Counted from the stretch's first letter, positions 1-6,294 are shown. The stretch is 11,234 nt of DNA from Burkholderiaceae bacterium (GCA_947374315.1 CANCBK010000058.1:1-11234), one strand, 5' to 3'. The notes: generated from the letters alone by a model not told the origin. A program made the numbers and translations.

Positions 1-1589
1 ATCACATTTAAAGCCATGTCGCGGGCCTTATCTTGATCACCAAATACCATTACCGCTGCTGAGCCAATAAAACAACCGTAAGGTTGCAAGGTATCAAAGT
101 CGAGCGGAATGTTGTTCATGGTGGCTGGCAAGATACCGCCAGACGCGCCACCAGGAAGATAGCCATAGAACTGGTGACCATCTTGCATACCGCCACAGTA
201 CTGATCAATAAGCTCCTGAATAGTGATGCCCGCTGGCGCCAATTTCACACCGGGGGTTTTTACGCGACCGCTGACGCTATAGCTACGCAAGCCCTTGCGA
301 TCATGGAGACCGAAGGAGCTGAACCACTCTGGACCGCGCTGCACAATGTCACGCACCCAATAGAGCGTTTCAAAATTGTGTTCAAGGGTTGGGCGACCAA
401 ACAGTCCAACCTGCGCAATATAAGGAGGGCGCATCCGCGGCTCACCGCGCTTGCCCTCGATACTTTCAATCATGGCGGATTCTTCTCCGCAAATATAGGC
501 ACCGGCACCACGACGTAATTCAATTAAAGGCAATTTAAATGGTGGATTTGCTTTGAGCTTTACTAATTCCGCTTCTAGCAACTCACGACAGCCATGATAT
601 TCATCACGCAAATAAATGTAGCAAGCATCAATGCCCACGACATTGGCGGCAATCAACAAGCCCTCCAGAAAGCGATGAGGATCACGCTCTAAATAAGTGC
701 GGTCCTTGAATGTGCCTGGCTCACCTTCGTCAATATTGACTGCCATTAACTTCGGAGCCACTTGATCTTTAACGATGCGCCATTTACGTCCTGCCGGAAA
801 GCCTGCACCGCCCAGACCGCGTAAGCCAGAATTTTCCATGGCCTTGATGATGCTTTCGCCGTCGACCCTACCTTCAGCGATATCTTTTGCCAAGGCATAG
901 CCGCCCTTAGCGCGATAAGTTTCGTAACCAACATAATCCGGCGATACCGCTTGATGTTCGCCTTGTGGTGAAACGCCCTTCTCCGCCAATAGAGCTGGCT
1001 CAAAGTCAGCACCATCAACACCCATAGGTTGCGTAGTCATTTCATTCTTAACGGCAGCAGCTACCTTGTCTACCGTTGCAAATAGAACTGGGTATTGATG
1101 CACTACTGCTACAGGGGCTTGTTCGCAGCGTCCCACACATGGTGCAGCCACCACTTTAACCTTGGGATTTCCTAAAATGGCCGGGAGTTTAGCGAGTAAA
1201 TTTTGTGCGCCCGCCAATTCACAGGCAATGCCATCGCATACGCGCACGGTGATATCAGCCACTGGATCATTGCCGCGGACTACCTCAAAGTGATGGTAGA
1301 AAGTAGCTACTTCATATACCTCTGCCATTGGCAGGTTCATCTCTTTTGCCAAGGCAACTAAATGACGGTCATGCAGAGCGCGATACTCATCATTGAGTTT
1401 ATGCAAATTTTCAATCAGCAAATCGCGGCGATGTGGCGCCACACCAATTAACTGGCGAACCTCATCCAAGGAAATATCATCTGCTTGACGACCTTTGAGT
1501 TTGCTTTTGCGACGAATAGTTTCTCTTAAGTCATCTGCTGTTGCTAACGCAACAACCCTGATTTCTTCAGAAGGTTTGGGGTGATTCAT
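1..1589 (-). CDS. fdwB: NAD-dependent formate dehydrogenase beta subunit, NuoE-NuoF fusion (partial, C-terminus beyond left edge)
   Basis: This is the diaphorase subunit of a soluble cytoplasmic formate dehydrogenase. It takes electrons from the molybdenum or tungsten catalytic subunit and passes them through Fe-S clusters and FMN to NAD+. I read 529 complete codons from the ATG at 1589. Residues 1-180 are a NuoE-like thioredoxin-fold domain with 2Fe-2S ligands Cys118, Cys123, Cys151 and Cys155. From about residue 220 it is NuoF-like: a glycine-rich GLRGLGGAGF at 255-264 (NADH/FMN site), GEPGTFKDR at 289-297, and GAGAYICGEES from 361. The window ends just before the expected CxxCxxC-type 4Fe-4S motif. 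From memory, the fused layout and wording closely match the Methylorubrum FDH1 beta subunit (FdwB); the FdsB/FdsG enzymes keep the two domains on separate genes. HoxF of NAD-hydrogenase is also a NuoE-NuoF fusion and is the main alternative. The alpha subunit should lie to the left. The metal cannot be inferred from this subunit. Confidence 0.9.
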   Translation of the reverse strand, partial: MNHPKPSEEIRVVALATADDLRETIRRKSKLKGRQADDISLDEVRQLIGVAPHRRDLLIENLHKLNDEYRALHDRHLVALAKEMNLPMAEVYEVATFYHHFEVVRGNDPVADITVRVCDGIACELAGAQNLLAKLPAILGNPKVKVVAAPCVGRCEQAPVAVVHQYPVLFATVDKVAAAVKNEMTTQPMGVDGADFEPALLAEKGVSPQGEHQAVSPDYVGYETYRAKGGYALAKDIAEGRVDGESIIKAMENSGLRGLGGAGFPAGRKWRIVKDQVAPKLMAVNIDEGEPGTFKDRTYLERDPHRFLEGLLIAANVVGIDACYIYLRDEYHGCRELLEAELVKLKANPPFKLPLIELRRGAGAYICGEESAMIESIEGKRGEPRMRPPYIAQVGLFGRPTLEHNFETLYWVRDIVQRGPEWFSSFGLHDRKGLRSYSVSGRVKTPGVKLAPAGITIQELIDQYCGGMQDGHQFYGYLPGGASGGILPATMNNIPLDFDTLQPYGCFIGSAAVMVFGDQDKARDMALNV

Positions 1590-1663
1590 GGTCTGTAGTC
1601 TCTAATGTCTAGTCGCAAGGATTGCTAATTCTTTATGTAATCAAAATAATGCTGAATGCATAT

Positions 1664-1680
1664 ATTGAGAATGCCTCAAT
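1664..1680. promoter_or_regulatory. LysR-type-box-like dyad upstream of the formate dehydrogenase gene
   Basis: A perfect inverted repeat, ATTGAG-N5-CTCAAT, lies 75-91 bp upstream of the formate dehydrogenase ATG. It contains a T-N11-A spacing (T1666 to A1678), the pattern bound by LysR-type regulators. NAD-linked formate dehydrogenase operons in Cupriavidus have a LysR-type regulator (FdsR), so an operator here is plausible. No regulator gene is present in this window and no clear -10/-35 pair was found nearby, so the role is inferred. Confidence 0.35.
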
Positions 1681-1717
1681 TAACGAAAACCGTGTATTTC
1701 GCTATATATAGGTAATT

Positions 1718-1741
1718 CCCAAAATCAAGAATGATTTTGGG
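1718..1741. terminator. Perfect 9-bp inverted repeat, possible weak terminator of the lipoprotein gene
   Basis: CCCAAAATC (1718-1726) and GATTTTGGG (1733-1741) form a 9-bp perfect stem with a 6-nt loop. It sits downstream of the small lipoprotein gene and upstream of the formate dehydrogenase promoter region, where a terminator would be expected. The minus-strand sequence after the stem is AATTACC, without a real T-run, so it would be a weak intrinsic terminator or possibly another structured element. Confidence 0.4.
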
Positions 1742-1803
1742 TTATTTCCGCCCTCAAGTCCTTGACGGCGCTCAAGTCAATCCAGATAAGGGTAAACCCT
1801 AAA

Positions 1804-2028
1804 TTAAATGACCGATGGGGATGGTGTATCGCCAGCCGGAAGCGAGTAATCCAACTTACGCTCATACACGCGCGCCTTGTAGCAATCGTTATACCCCGGA
1901 CTACCAATGGTCCAACCAATGGAGGTGCAGTCATCTTGGGCAGCTTGCTGAATAGACTCACAGCCAACAAGGGATAGCACAGCAAGGATGGCGAAAATCG
2001 GGGAAAGGCGCATTTTTGTCAATTTCAT
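1804..2028 (-). CDS. Small predicted lipoprotein, function unknown
   Basis: A 74-residue protein with a lipoprotein signal peptide: charged start (MKLTKMR), hydrophobic stretch at about 10-21, and lipobox LVGC with Cys23 as the lipidated residue. The mature part is only about 52 residues. It carries two further cysteines (Cys34 and Cys49) flanking a Gly- and aromatic-containing segment, which could form a disulfide in the periplasm. The residue after the lipidated Cys is Glu, not Asp, so outer-membrane sorting is expected by the usual rule. ATG at 2028 is preferred; an internal ATG at residue 6 would also leave a usable signal peptide. No strong Shine-Dalgarno is visible. The gene diverges from the DUF1080 gene. 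I do not recognise a named family; the signal peptide and lipobox make a real gene likely. Confidence 0.7.
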   Translation of the reverse strand: MKLTKMRLSPIFAILAVLSLVGCESIQQAAQDDCTSIGWTIGSPGYNDCYKARVYERKLDYSLPAGDTPSPSVI

Positions 2029-2186
2029 AGCTCAAGTCTACTAGATTCCGCGCCCAACATCGAGGGGACTGGGGGTCATTCATAAAGAGGTATTTGAGGG
2101 AAAGCCTCTACTTGTCTTTGAGGGCCAATATCAGCAACAATGAAATCCATTGCAAAAGAAACAATATAAATCGAATGGAGACCTTA

Positions 2187-2780
2187 ATGAAGCTAGCCTT
2201 TAAATTCCTCGCCCCACTGATTATTTGCGCCCAAGTAGCCCTATTCAGCGGCTTCGCGCTAGCTCAAAATCAAGATGGTTTTATCGATATGATTGATGGC
2301 GTCAGTTTGTCTGGCTGGAACATCATTGGCAATGCTAGCTGGGTGATTGGCAATGAGATGGTTGAAGGCAATAAACCTAACGGATTTTTAGTCAGCAGCA
2401 AGTCTTACAAAAACTTTGCGCTCAAAGCGGAATTTTGGGCTGAGTCAAATACCAATAGCGGTATTTTTATACGCTGCCAAGACCCCAGCAAGGTGACACA
2501 AAACACCTGTTATGAAATCAATATCTGGGACACGCGCCCCGAGCAAGCTTATGCAACCGGTGCAATTGTCGATGTTGCCAAAGTAAATCCTGTTCCTAAA
2601 GCGGGTGGTCGCTGGAATACGATGGAGATCGTTGCCAATGGTTCCCACTTTAAAGTGACACTCAATGGTGAGGTTACCGTTGCTGATGGGCAAGACAGCA
2701 AATTTGCCGATGGCCCAATTGCCCTGCAATCAGCGGGCGGAGTGATCAAATTTAAGAAGGTCCAAATTAAGCAACTTTGA
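2187..2780 (+). CDS. Secreted DUF1080 (3-keto-disaccharide hydrolase-like) protein
   Basis: A 197-residue exported protein. Residues 1-26 form a Sec signal peptide (MKLAFKF, then a hydrophobic core) with an ALA-type cleavage site before QNQDG. The remainder fits one DUF1080 / LamG-like beta-sandwich domain: it opens with a FIDMIDGVSLSGW segment (families usually show F-D-G-L-GW), followed by SGIFIRC, YEINIWD, a WN-EI strand and a final GPIALQS...IKFKKVQIK strand. In the family such domains occur in glycoside hydrolases of the 3-keto-disaccharide type and in carbohydrate-binding proteins; catalysis here is not established. The start at 2187 is preferred because GGAGA lies 7 nt upstream and the signal peptide starts cleanly; the frame is open to an ATG at 2094, but that adds 31 polar residues ahead of the signal peptide. 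It stands alone and ends at a strong terminator. Confidence 0.85.
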   Translation: MKLAFKFLAPLIICAQVALFSGFALAQNQDGFIDMIDGVSLSGWNIIGNASWVIGNEMVEGNKPNGFLVSSKSYKNFALKAEFWAESNTNSGIFIRCQDPSKVTQNTCYEINIWDTRPEQAYATGAIVDVAKVNPVPKAGGRWNTMEIVANGSHFKVTLNGEVTVADGQDSKFADGPIALQSAGGVIKFKKVQIKQL

Positions 2781-2795
2781 CCAGGCTTAGCAAAT

Positions 2796-2825
2796 AAATC
2801 AAAGCCACTCTTGTGGCTTTGATTT
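2796..2825. terminator. Bidirectional intrinsic terminator between convergent genes
   Basis: A 13-bp perfect stem (2796-2808 with 2813-2825) around a TCTT loop. On the plus strand the stem ends in a short T-run (TTTT, then GCC) after the DUF1080 gene. On the minus strand the outgoing sequence is ATTTATTTG, also T-rich, after the YciI-like gene. Its position between two converging genes supports use in both directions. Confidence 0.85.
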
Positions 2826-2849
2826 TGCCTTACTCTTTTAGTCAATCCC

Positions 2850-3152
2850 TTATGCCGGCGGAAATCCCATCTTCTGAGCCCACATATTATTAAATACATG
2901 AATCACAGGCTTTTCATAGACGCCTGCCTTGGTGAGTGGCTCATCTTTTAGCCAAGCCTCTACATCAGCCTTACTTGGAAAATCCATTGCTAGCAAACTA
3001 CCCACCGTGGTTTTGCCATCTTCAGATGTTAACGGGCCAGCAAAAGCCATCCGCTCAGACTGCATTGCCAAATATGCGCGGTGCTCAGGGCGCACCTGAA
3101 TACGCAATTCTGCTGTTCCAGGACGATCCATTAAGAGGATTACAAAGATCAT
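2850..3152 (-). CDS. YciI family protein
   Basis: A 100-residue protein of the YciI-like ferredoxin-like alpha/beta fold. It shows the family pattern: an N-terminal strand (MIFVILLMDRPG), then a helix with RPEHRAYL holding His24, the conserved family histidine, then AGPL at about 38-41, a GSLLAMDFPS strand, and the DEPLTKAGVYE segment that corresponds to the usual DP...AGL motif. E. coli YciI itself has no settled function; relatives act in aromatic degradation as dehalogenase-like or muconolactone isomerase-like enzymes, so no substrate can be assigned. The start is supported by GGAAAG about 5 nt upstream. It lies downstream of the phasin gene on the same strand, but a strong terminator separates them, so it probably has its own promoter. 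Confidence 0.85.
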   Translation of the reverse strand: MIFVILLMDRPGTAELRIQVRPEHRAYLAMQSERMAFAGPLTSEDGKTTVGSLLAMDFPSKADVEAWLKDEPLTKAGVYEKPVIHVFNNMWAQKMGFPPA

Positions 3153-3200
3153 GTTCTTTCCTTTTCTTTTTACATTACTGCCTCGATCTTACGGCAATTA

Positions 3201-3230
3201 GAAAAGAAAAAACCGCCCGTAGGCGGTTTT
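3201..3230 (-). terminator. Intrinsic terminator of the phasin gene with UACG tetraloop
   Basis: AAAACCGCC (3209-3217) and GGCGGTTTT (3222-3230) form a 9-bp stem. Read on the minus strand, the loop is UACG closed by C-G, a very stable UNCG tetraloop, and the stem runs into TTTTTTCTTTTC. It lies 22 bp after the phasin stop codon, so it should end that transcript before the YciI-like gene. Confidence 0.9.
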
Positions 3231-3251
3231 GAGTAAAGCAGCTAAAACGAA

Positions 3252-3824
3252 TTAAGCGGCTTTGCGGCTTTTTGCTGCTGGTTTAGCAACAGCGTATTGA
3301 CCTTGAATGTTTGCCAATGCAGCATCAACACTCTTCTCAAAGTTTGCGAAAGCATCAGTTGCTGAAGCACGAACTTGGTCAAACTGTTGGAGTGAAGTTT
3401 CAAATGCGGTTTTGAACGCAGAAACAAAAGCCTCAGAACCAGCAGGAGCTGTTTTAGTAGCTTCTTTAACAAACTTAACCATATCAGCGCGTGCATCATC
3501 AATAGAGGCGTCAACTACTTGAGCAACTTCTTTATTGCCGTTACGCACCACTTTGTTTACTTTGGCTTGATAAGCAGCAGCGTACTTAGCAGCATCTTGA
3601 GCAACTTCTGGCTGAGCCAATTTTGCCAACTGTTGCGGGTCTTTAATAGCCATCATTTGAGCGCTAGCTTCTTGGGCAACAACCAAAGCATCCTTAGCGG
3701 CAGCTTGGTTGATTTCGGCTAATTCTTGTGCGCTTTCTACAGCTACTTGAGCCAAATACTTAGCGTTTTCAACGGCTTTAGTTTGTGCTTGTGCGAGTTG
3801 GTCGTTTAATTGATTCTGGAACAT
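3252..3824 (-). CDS. Phasin family protein (polyhydroxyalkanoate granule-associated)
   Basis: A 190-residue, Ala/Gln/Lys-rich, almost wholly helical protein with no Cys or Trp, typical in size and composition of betaproteobacterial PhaP-type phasins. Phasins coat the surface of cytoplasmic polyhydroxyalkanoate granules and control their size and number. The N-terminal half has the amphipathic helices and the KDPQQLAKLAQPE segment usual in the Phasin_2 family; the C-terminal tail is basic and Ala/Pro-rich (AKPAAKSRKAA), as in many members. The start at 3824 (MFQNQLND) is chosen because AAGGA lies 8 nt upstream; the frame is open 14 codons further to 3866, but that part overlaps the predicted transcription start. 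It is monocistronic, with its own promoter and terminator. No PHA synthase gene is in the window, so the PHA link rests on the family. Confidence 0.88.
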   Translation of the reverse strand: MFQNQLNDQLAQAQTKAVENAKYLAQVAVESAQELAEINQAAAKDALVVAQEASAQMMAIKDPQQLAKLAQPEVAQDAAKYAAAYQAKVNKVVRNGNKEVAQVVDASIDDARADMVKFVKEATKTAPAGSEAFVSAFKTAFETSLQQFDQVRASATDAFANFEKSVDAALANIQGQYAVAKPAAKSRKAA

Positions 3825-3862
3825 GATGTTTTCCTTAATAAAATAAATGGATTTAATTTGTT

Positions 3863-3900
3863 GCAATGCACCATTCTAAGATAAAAAATGTGGCAGTGCA
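3863..3900. promoter_or_regulatory. Two operator-like repeats in the phasin promoter, possible PhaR sites
   Basis: GCAATGCA (3863-3870) and GCAGTGCA (3893-3900) are identical in 7 of 8 bases, in the same orientation and exactly 30 bp apart, about three helical turns. One overlaps the predicted transcription start and the other the -35 box. In Cupriavidus necator the repressor PhaR is reported to bind phaP near the +1 and near the -35, so this arrangement fits a PhaR operator. The assignment is inferred, and phaR is not in the window. Confidence 0.45.
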
Positions 3901-3901
3901 A
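3873..3901 (-). promoter_or_regulatory. Sigma70-type promoter of the phasin gene
   Basis: On the minus strand, TTGCAC (3896-3901) and TAGAAT (3873-3878) are separated by exactly 17 bp. Both boxes match the consensus in four or five of six positions. The start of transcription would fall near 3866, leaving a leader of about 40 nt before the ATG. Confidence 0.7.
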
Positions 3902-4087
3902 TATATTTATAGAAAAGAGTAATAAATATCAATAAATGGGCTCTGAAGCTCCTAAAACAGCATTTTTTGGTATCAAAAAGACAACAAGTCCCTGCGTGGA
4001 TAAAGGGGCATTACCACCCGCCCTCCAGCTCGCAAGCCACGCCTATGGGGTGCCCTTGACGGAATTCAGACCTAGCTAATTAAACTT

Positions 4088-4846
4088 CTATAAAAAAGTA
4101 GCTCGTAATTGTTCAAGCACCTGTGAATATGTAATGCTTTTAGCATGTCCAAGCTCTTTTAAGTCAACTGCTTCTTTTGCGGCTTGAACAAGAAACTCAT
4201 TGATATCAGCTTGAATAGATGCTGGAACGACAATCTTTTGATTTTCGGGCATGGTTGCCAGCAGCAAAACAACATCCCTCAAATGCTTCCGAATCTTCTT
4301 GGAGTCTATTGCCACGCCGCCCTCACTTCTTTGGCGCAAGTCTAACCATGCTTTTGCCTTCAGGGGAATTAGTGTTGATGCATCAGCCCAGCACACTCCA
4401 TCCCGTAGCCCCCTTCGGATTAATTCGTAATAATCCTCATCAAGCAAGATAGCTGAAAGACTTGATGCCTCATCATCAAATGTAATAGGCGTAATATCAC
4501 CCGGCTCCCCATCCACCAAGATATCCTGCTTACGCGAAAACAACTCAATCTCTTTAGGGTATCCAGATGTTTGGGGCTGACTAAAGCGATAAAACTGCCT
4601 CCCATCATCGCCCTTCATCTTGTTCTCGTAGGCACCAGCTTTAATAAAACTCCAAAAACTTTTTGCAAAGTTAACATCCAATGCCTCTACGATTAAAACA
4701 ATGTCTAAATCCTTGGTAACCCTCCCCAACGGCAGTCCAGCCTCCTCTGTAGCAAGATAGGTCGCCGTACCACCAATCAATACAAACTGATTCTCATGGC
4801 CTCGAAATGTATTTTGGAATAACTCTAATCCCACTGGTCCAGCCAT
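4088..4846 (-). CDS. AbiEii-like nucleotidyltransferase, putative toxin of a two-gene module
   Basis: A 252-residue protein with a DNA polymerase beta-type nucleotidyltransferase core. VLIGGTATYL supplies the GG motif at residues 25-26, and TKDLDIVL supplies the two metal-binding acids at Asp46 and Asp48. EIELF at 99-103 offers the third acid. A later LIPLKAKAWLDL and a KHLRDVVLL helix resemble the C-terminal half of AbiEii/DUF1814 proteins. AbiEii enzymes are toxins of type IV toxin-antitoxin and phage-exclusion systems; some relatives add nucleotides to tRNA. The ATG at 4846 is preferred: it overlaps the upstream stop as TGATG and has AGGGG 7 nt before it. A GTG at 4849 would add one residue and overlap by 4 nt. 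The module role is inferred from gene pairing; the fold and active site are visible. It could instead be an uncharacterised nucleotidyltransferase without toxic activity. Confidence 0.75.
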   Translation of the reverse strand: MAGPVGLELFQNTFRGHENQFVLIGGTATYLATEEAGLPLGRVTKDLDIVLIVEALDVNFAKSFWSFIKAGAYENKMKGDDGRQFYRFSQPQTSGYPKEIELFSRKQDILVDGEPGDITPITFDDEASSLSAILLDEDYYELIRRGLRDGVCWADASTLIPLKAKAWLDLRQRSEGGVAIDSKKIRKHLRDVVLLLATMPENQKIVVPASIQADINEFLVQAAKEAVDLKELGHAKSITYSQVLEQLRATFL

Positions 4847-5856
4847 CACTTCACCCCTATTCCAATTTCAGTTAATGCAATTTGCACTCGATCGTCGTTC
4901 ATATCCTCTAAACTCAGGAGCAAAGAATATGGATCTACATAGTCATTTCTCTCTTGCTTAAATTGAGTTCGTGCAGGCGCATAGCGCCAAACCTCTAGCT
5001 CTAGAGCACCTTCAATTGCCTCAGGTAATATCTGCTCGCCAGCCAACTCTTTTTGCGCACTGCGCCACTCCATTTCACCGATAGCTCGGACTACGTTTGG
5101 CGGCTCACCCAACATGGTTTTCCCTGCCAGTGCGCTTAATCCCGCTAGAGGTAACTGCAAAAACTTATCAAGCGGATTACGAAGCCAAATTCGCTTCCGC
5201 ACAGGGTTTTTCAAACAAGGCTTGACGGCATCCCATAGCTCGTCACCTTGAAGATTCAGGCGCCAAATTCGCTCATTCTTGTATGCGCCAACATCCAGCC
5301 AACCATGCTCCATCAACTCGCTTTTAATGCGAGTCATAGTCATGAGGCTATAGCCCAAGTACATGGCAATCTCTTTGGGATTTAATGTGTCAGGCAAATT
5401 GCCAAGCAGCGTATTAATCAAAAATACTTGGGTTGCCACATGTAGCTTTTCTTTGGCATCGACCCTTGTTGCCAATGCGCGCTCTTGGAACTCCACTCCC
5501 AATGGAGGTAAGTAGGCCTGTTTAAAGGGGATGATGAAAGGCATGCGCCTTGCAACCATTTCCTTACGCGCATAAGCCTGAAGAGCATCTCCAACCCAAA
5601 TGACCGGCACCCCAGCCTCTTTCTGAATAAGTGCCCTTTGTTTAAGTAACGCTGGCAATGCTTGAACCCCGTCTTTATTGGCCATTAAAAGAACCTCGAT
5701 CCCAGCCAGCCTAGCTTTGCCCATATCGTATGTTTGGGCAAGATAGCGTGGTAATTGCACCCCTTTCTCCCAAGCGCCCTCCTGCAGCAAATCCTCTCCT
5801 AGGGCTTGCTGCAAGTAGATGCCTGCTTGGTTAAATAGTTCATGTGCATTCTTCAT
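4846..5856 (-). CDS. Winged helix-turn-helix protein paired with the nucleotidyltransferase, putative antitoxin/autorepressor
   Basis: A 336-residue cytoplasmic protein in three parts. Residues 1-140 form an alpha/beta region ending in VPVIWVGDALQAYARKEMV and IIPFKQAYLPPLG. Residues about 145-205 are a MarR-like winged helix: NPKEIAMYLGYSLMTMTRIKSE is the helix-turn-helix and GDELWDAVKPCL follows the wing. The C-terminal part ends with VDPYSLLLSLED and DDRVQIAL. I recognise this wording from a widespread, poorly characterised bacterial family often listed as MarR-like or helix-turn-helix proteins. It differs from classical AbiEi, which is shorter and has its helix-turn-helix at the N-terminus. 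It is translationally coupled to the downstream nucleotidyltransferase, which fits an antitoxin that represses its own operon. The Shine-Dalgarno is weak. The DNA-binding domain is well supported; the antitoxin role is inferred. Confidence 0.7.
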   Translation of the reverse strand: MKNAHELFNQAGIYLQQALGEDLLQEGAWEKGVQLPRYLAQTYDMGKARLAGIEVLLMANKDGVQALPALLKQRALIQKEAGVPVIWVGDALQAYARKEMVARRMPFIIPFKQAYLPPLGVEFQERALATRVDAKEKLHVATQVFLINTLLGNLPDTLNPKEIAMYLGYSLMTMTRIKSELMEHGWLDVGAYKNERIWRLNLQGDELWDAVKPCLKNPVRKRIWLRNPLDKFLQLPLAGLSALAGKTMLGEPPNVVRAIGEMEWRSAQKELAGEQILPEAIEGALELEVWRYAPARTQFKQERNDYVDPYSLLLSLEDMNDDRVQIALTEIGIGVK

Positions 5857-5882
5857 GCATCCATTTTAACACTGTTTTTACC

Positions 5883-5924
5883 TATTAACATAAACTATGT
5901 TAATAAGAAATAAAGTATGTTAAT
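5883..5924. promoter_or_regulatory. Operator-like inverted repeat plus third half-site upstream of the HTH/NTase module
   Basis: TATTAACATA (5883-5892) and TATGTTAATA (5896-5905) form a perfect 10-bp inverted repeat around AAC. A third copy of the half-site, TATGTTAAT, begins at 5916, exactly 20 bp from the second, about two helical turns. The cluster starts 27 bp upstream of the helix-turn-helix gene, inside AT-rich DNA where its promoter must lie (several weak -10-like hexamers overlap it). This is the expected layout for autorepression by the encoded DNA-binding protein. Confidence 0.6.
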
Positions 5925-5936
5925 TAATTGATTTTA

Positions 5937-5952
5937 TTGATATAAATATCAA
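5937..5952. repeat. Second short palindrome in the module's upstream region
   Basis: TTGATAT-AA-ATATCAA is a 7-bp perfect inverted repeat in AT-rich sequence, 13 bp beyond the third half-site. Its sequence differs from the main operator, so it may belong to another regulator or be a by-product of AT-richness. Confidence 0.3.
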
Positions 5953-6250
5953 ATACCCATATTTCCTAGGTGCTGAGCAATGCGATCCATGGGCTGCTCA
6001 GAATTGGCCAAAGGTGCGCCTAGAGTTGCTGTTCGCGCCTGCATAGGCTGGACACTCTGCGAGGCTGAATGTCTGATGGTGGCAACCCTCCTTGGCTCGG
6101 CATTAGCCTGCCTACAGAAGGAATTGATGGTGATTTCAAGGCACCAATCAAAGATTTGCCTGGAATCCAGTTATTTATCCAGAATGCTCCCTCCCGATCC
6201 ATCCAGAACAGCAAATTCAGACAATGTTTTAGTGGTGGGTAGAAAGCCCT
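5953..6250. other. Stretch without a recognisable gene between the HTH/NTase module and tRNA-Ser
   Basis: Together with the AT-rich operator region and the terminator, this makes 438 bases (5857-6294) without a gene. An open frame of 90 codons (5980-6252, plus) has an unlikely cysteine-rich composition, no signal or domain I know, and no good ribosome binding site. On the minus strand one frame is open for about 90 codons apart from a single TAA, ending at a TGA near 5954, which could be a decayed gene end. Small inverted repeats are present: CTGAGCA (5973-5979) with TGCTCAG (5995-6001), and TTGATGGTG (6124-6132) with CACCAATCAA (6142-6151), the latter with one bulged base. I see no known non-coding RNA. 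Confidence 0.4.
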
Positions 6251-6283
6251 GAAAAAGAAAAGAGCCCCATGGATAGGGGCTCT
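6251..6283 (-). terminator. Intrinsic terminator after tRNA-Ser
   Basis: AGAGCCCC (6261-6268) and GGGGCTCT (6276-6283) form an 8-bp perfect stem with a 7-nt loop. On the minus strand the stem runs into TTTTCTTTTTC. It starts 12 bp beyond the CCA end of the tRNA, so it ends the tRNA transcript and any read-through from acs. Confidence 0.9.
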
Positions 6284-6294
6284 CAGGGCACTAC

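Noticed and set aside
1725..1985. Open frames on both strands over the lipoprotein gene
   Set aside because: They are in other frames of the same segment and lack a signal peptide, domain or ribosome binding site. The lipobox frame explains the region better.
2094..2186. 31-codon N-terminal extension of the DUF1080 protein
   Set aside because: It would place polar residues before a clear signal peptide, and the GGAGA ribosome binding site fits the ATG at 2187.
3825..3866. 14-codon N-terminal extension of the phasin
   Set aside because: It overlaps the predicted transcription start; the ATG at 3824 has AAGGA at the right distance and gives the usual phasin N-terminus.
3985..4087. GC-richer segment before the nucleotidyltransferase stop, considered as a tRNA/tmRNA fragment or attachment site because of CCCTCCAGCTC
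   Set aside because: The match to a tRNA or tmRNA 3' end is only a few bases, there is no TTCGA T-loop, and no copy of the tRNA-Ser end was found.
5980..6252. 90-codon plus-strand open frame starting MRSMGCSELAKG
   Set aside because: Cysteine-rich odd composition, no recognisable domain, no good ribosome binding site, and it runs up to the tRNA terminator. It is treated as chance within the gene-free stretch.
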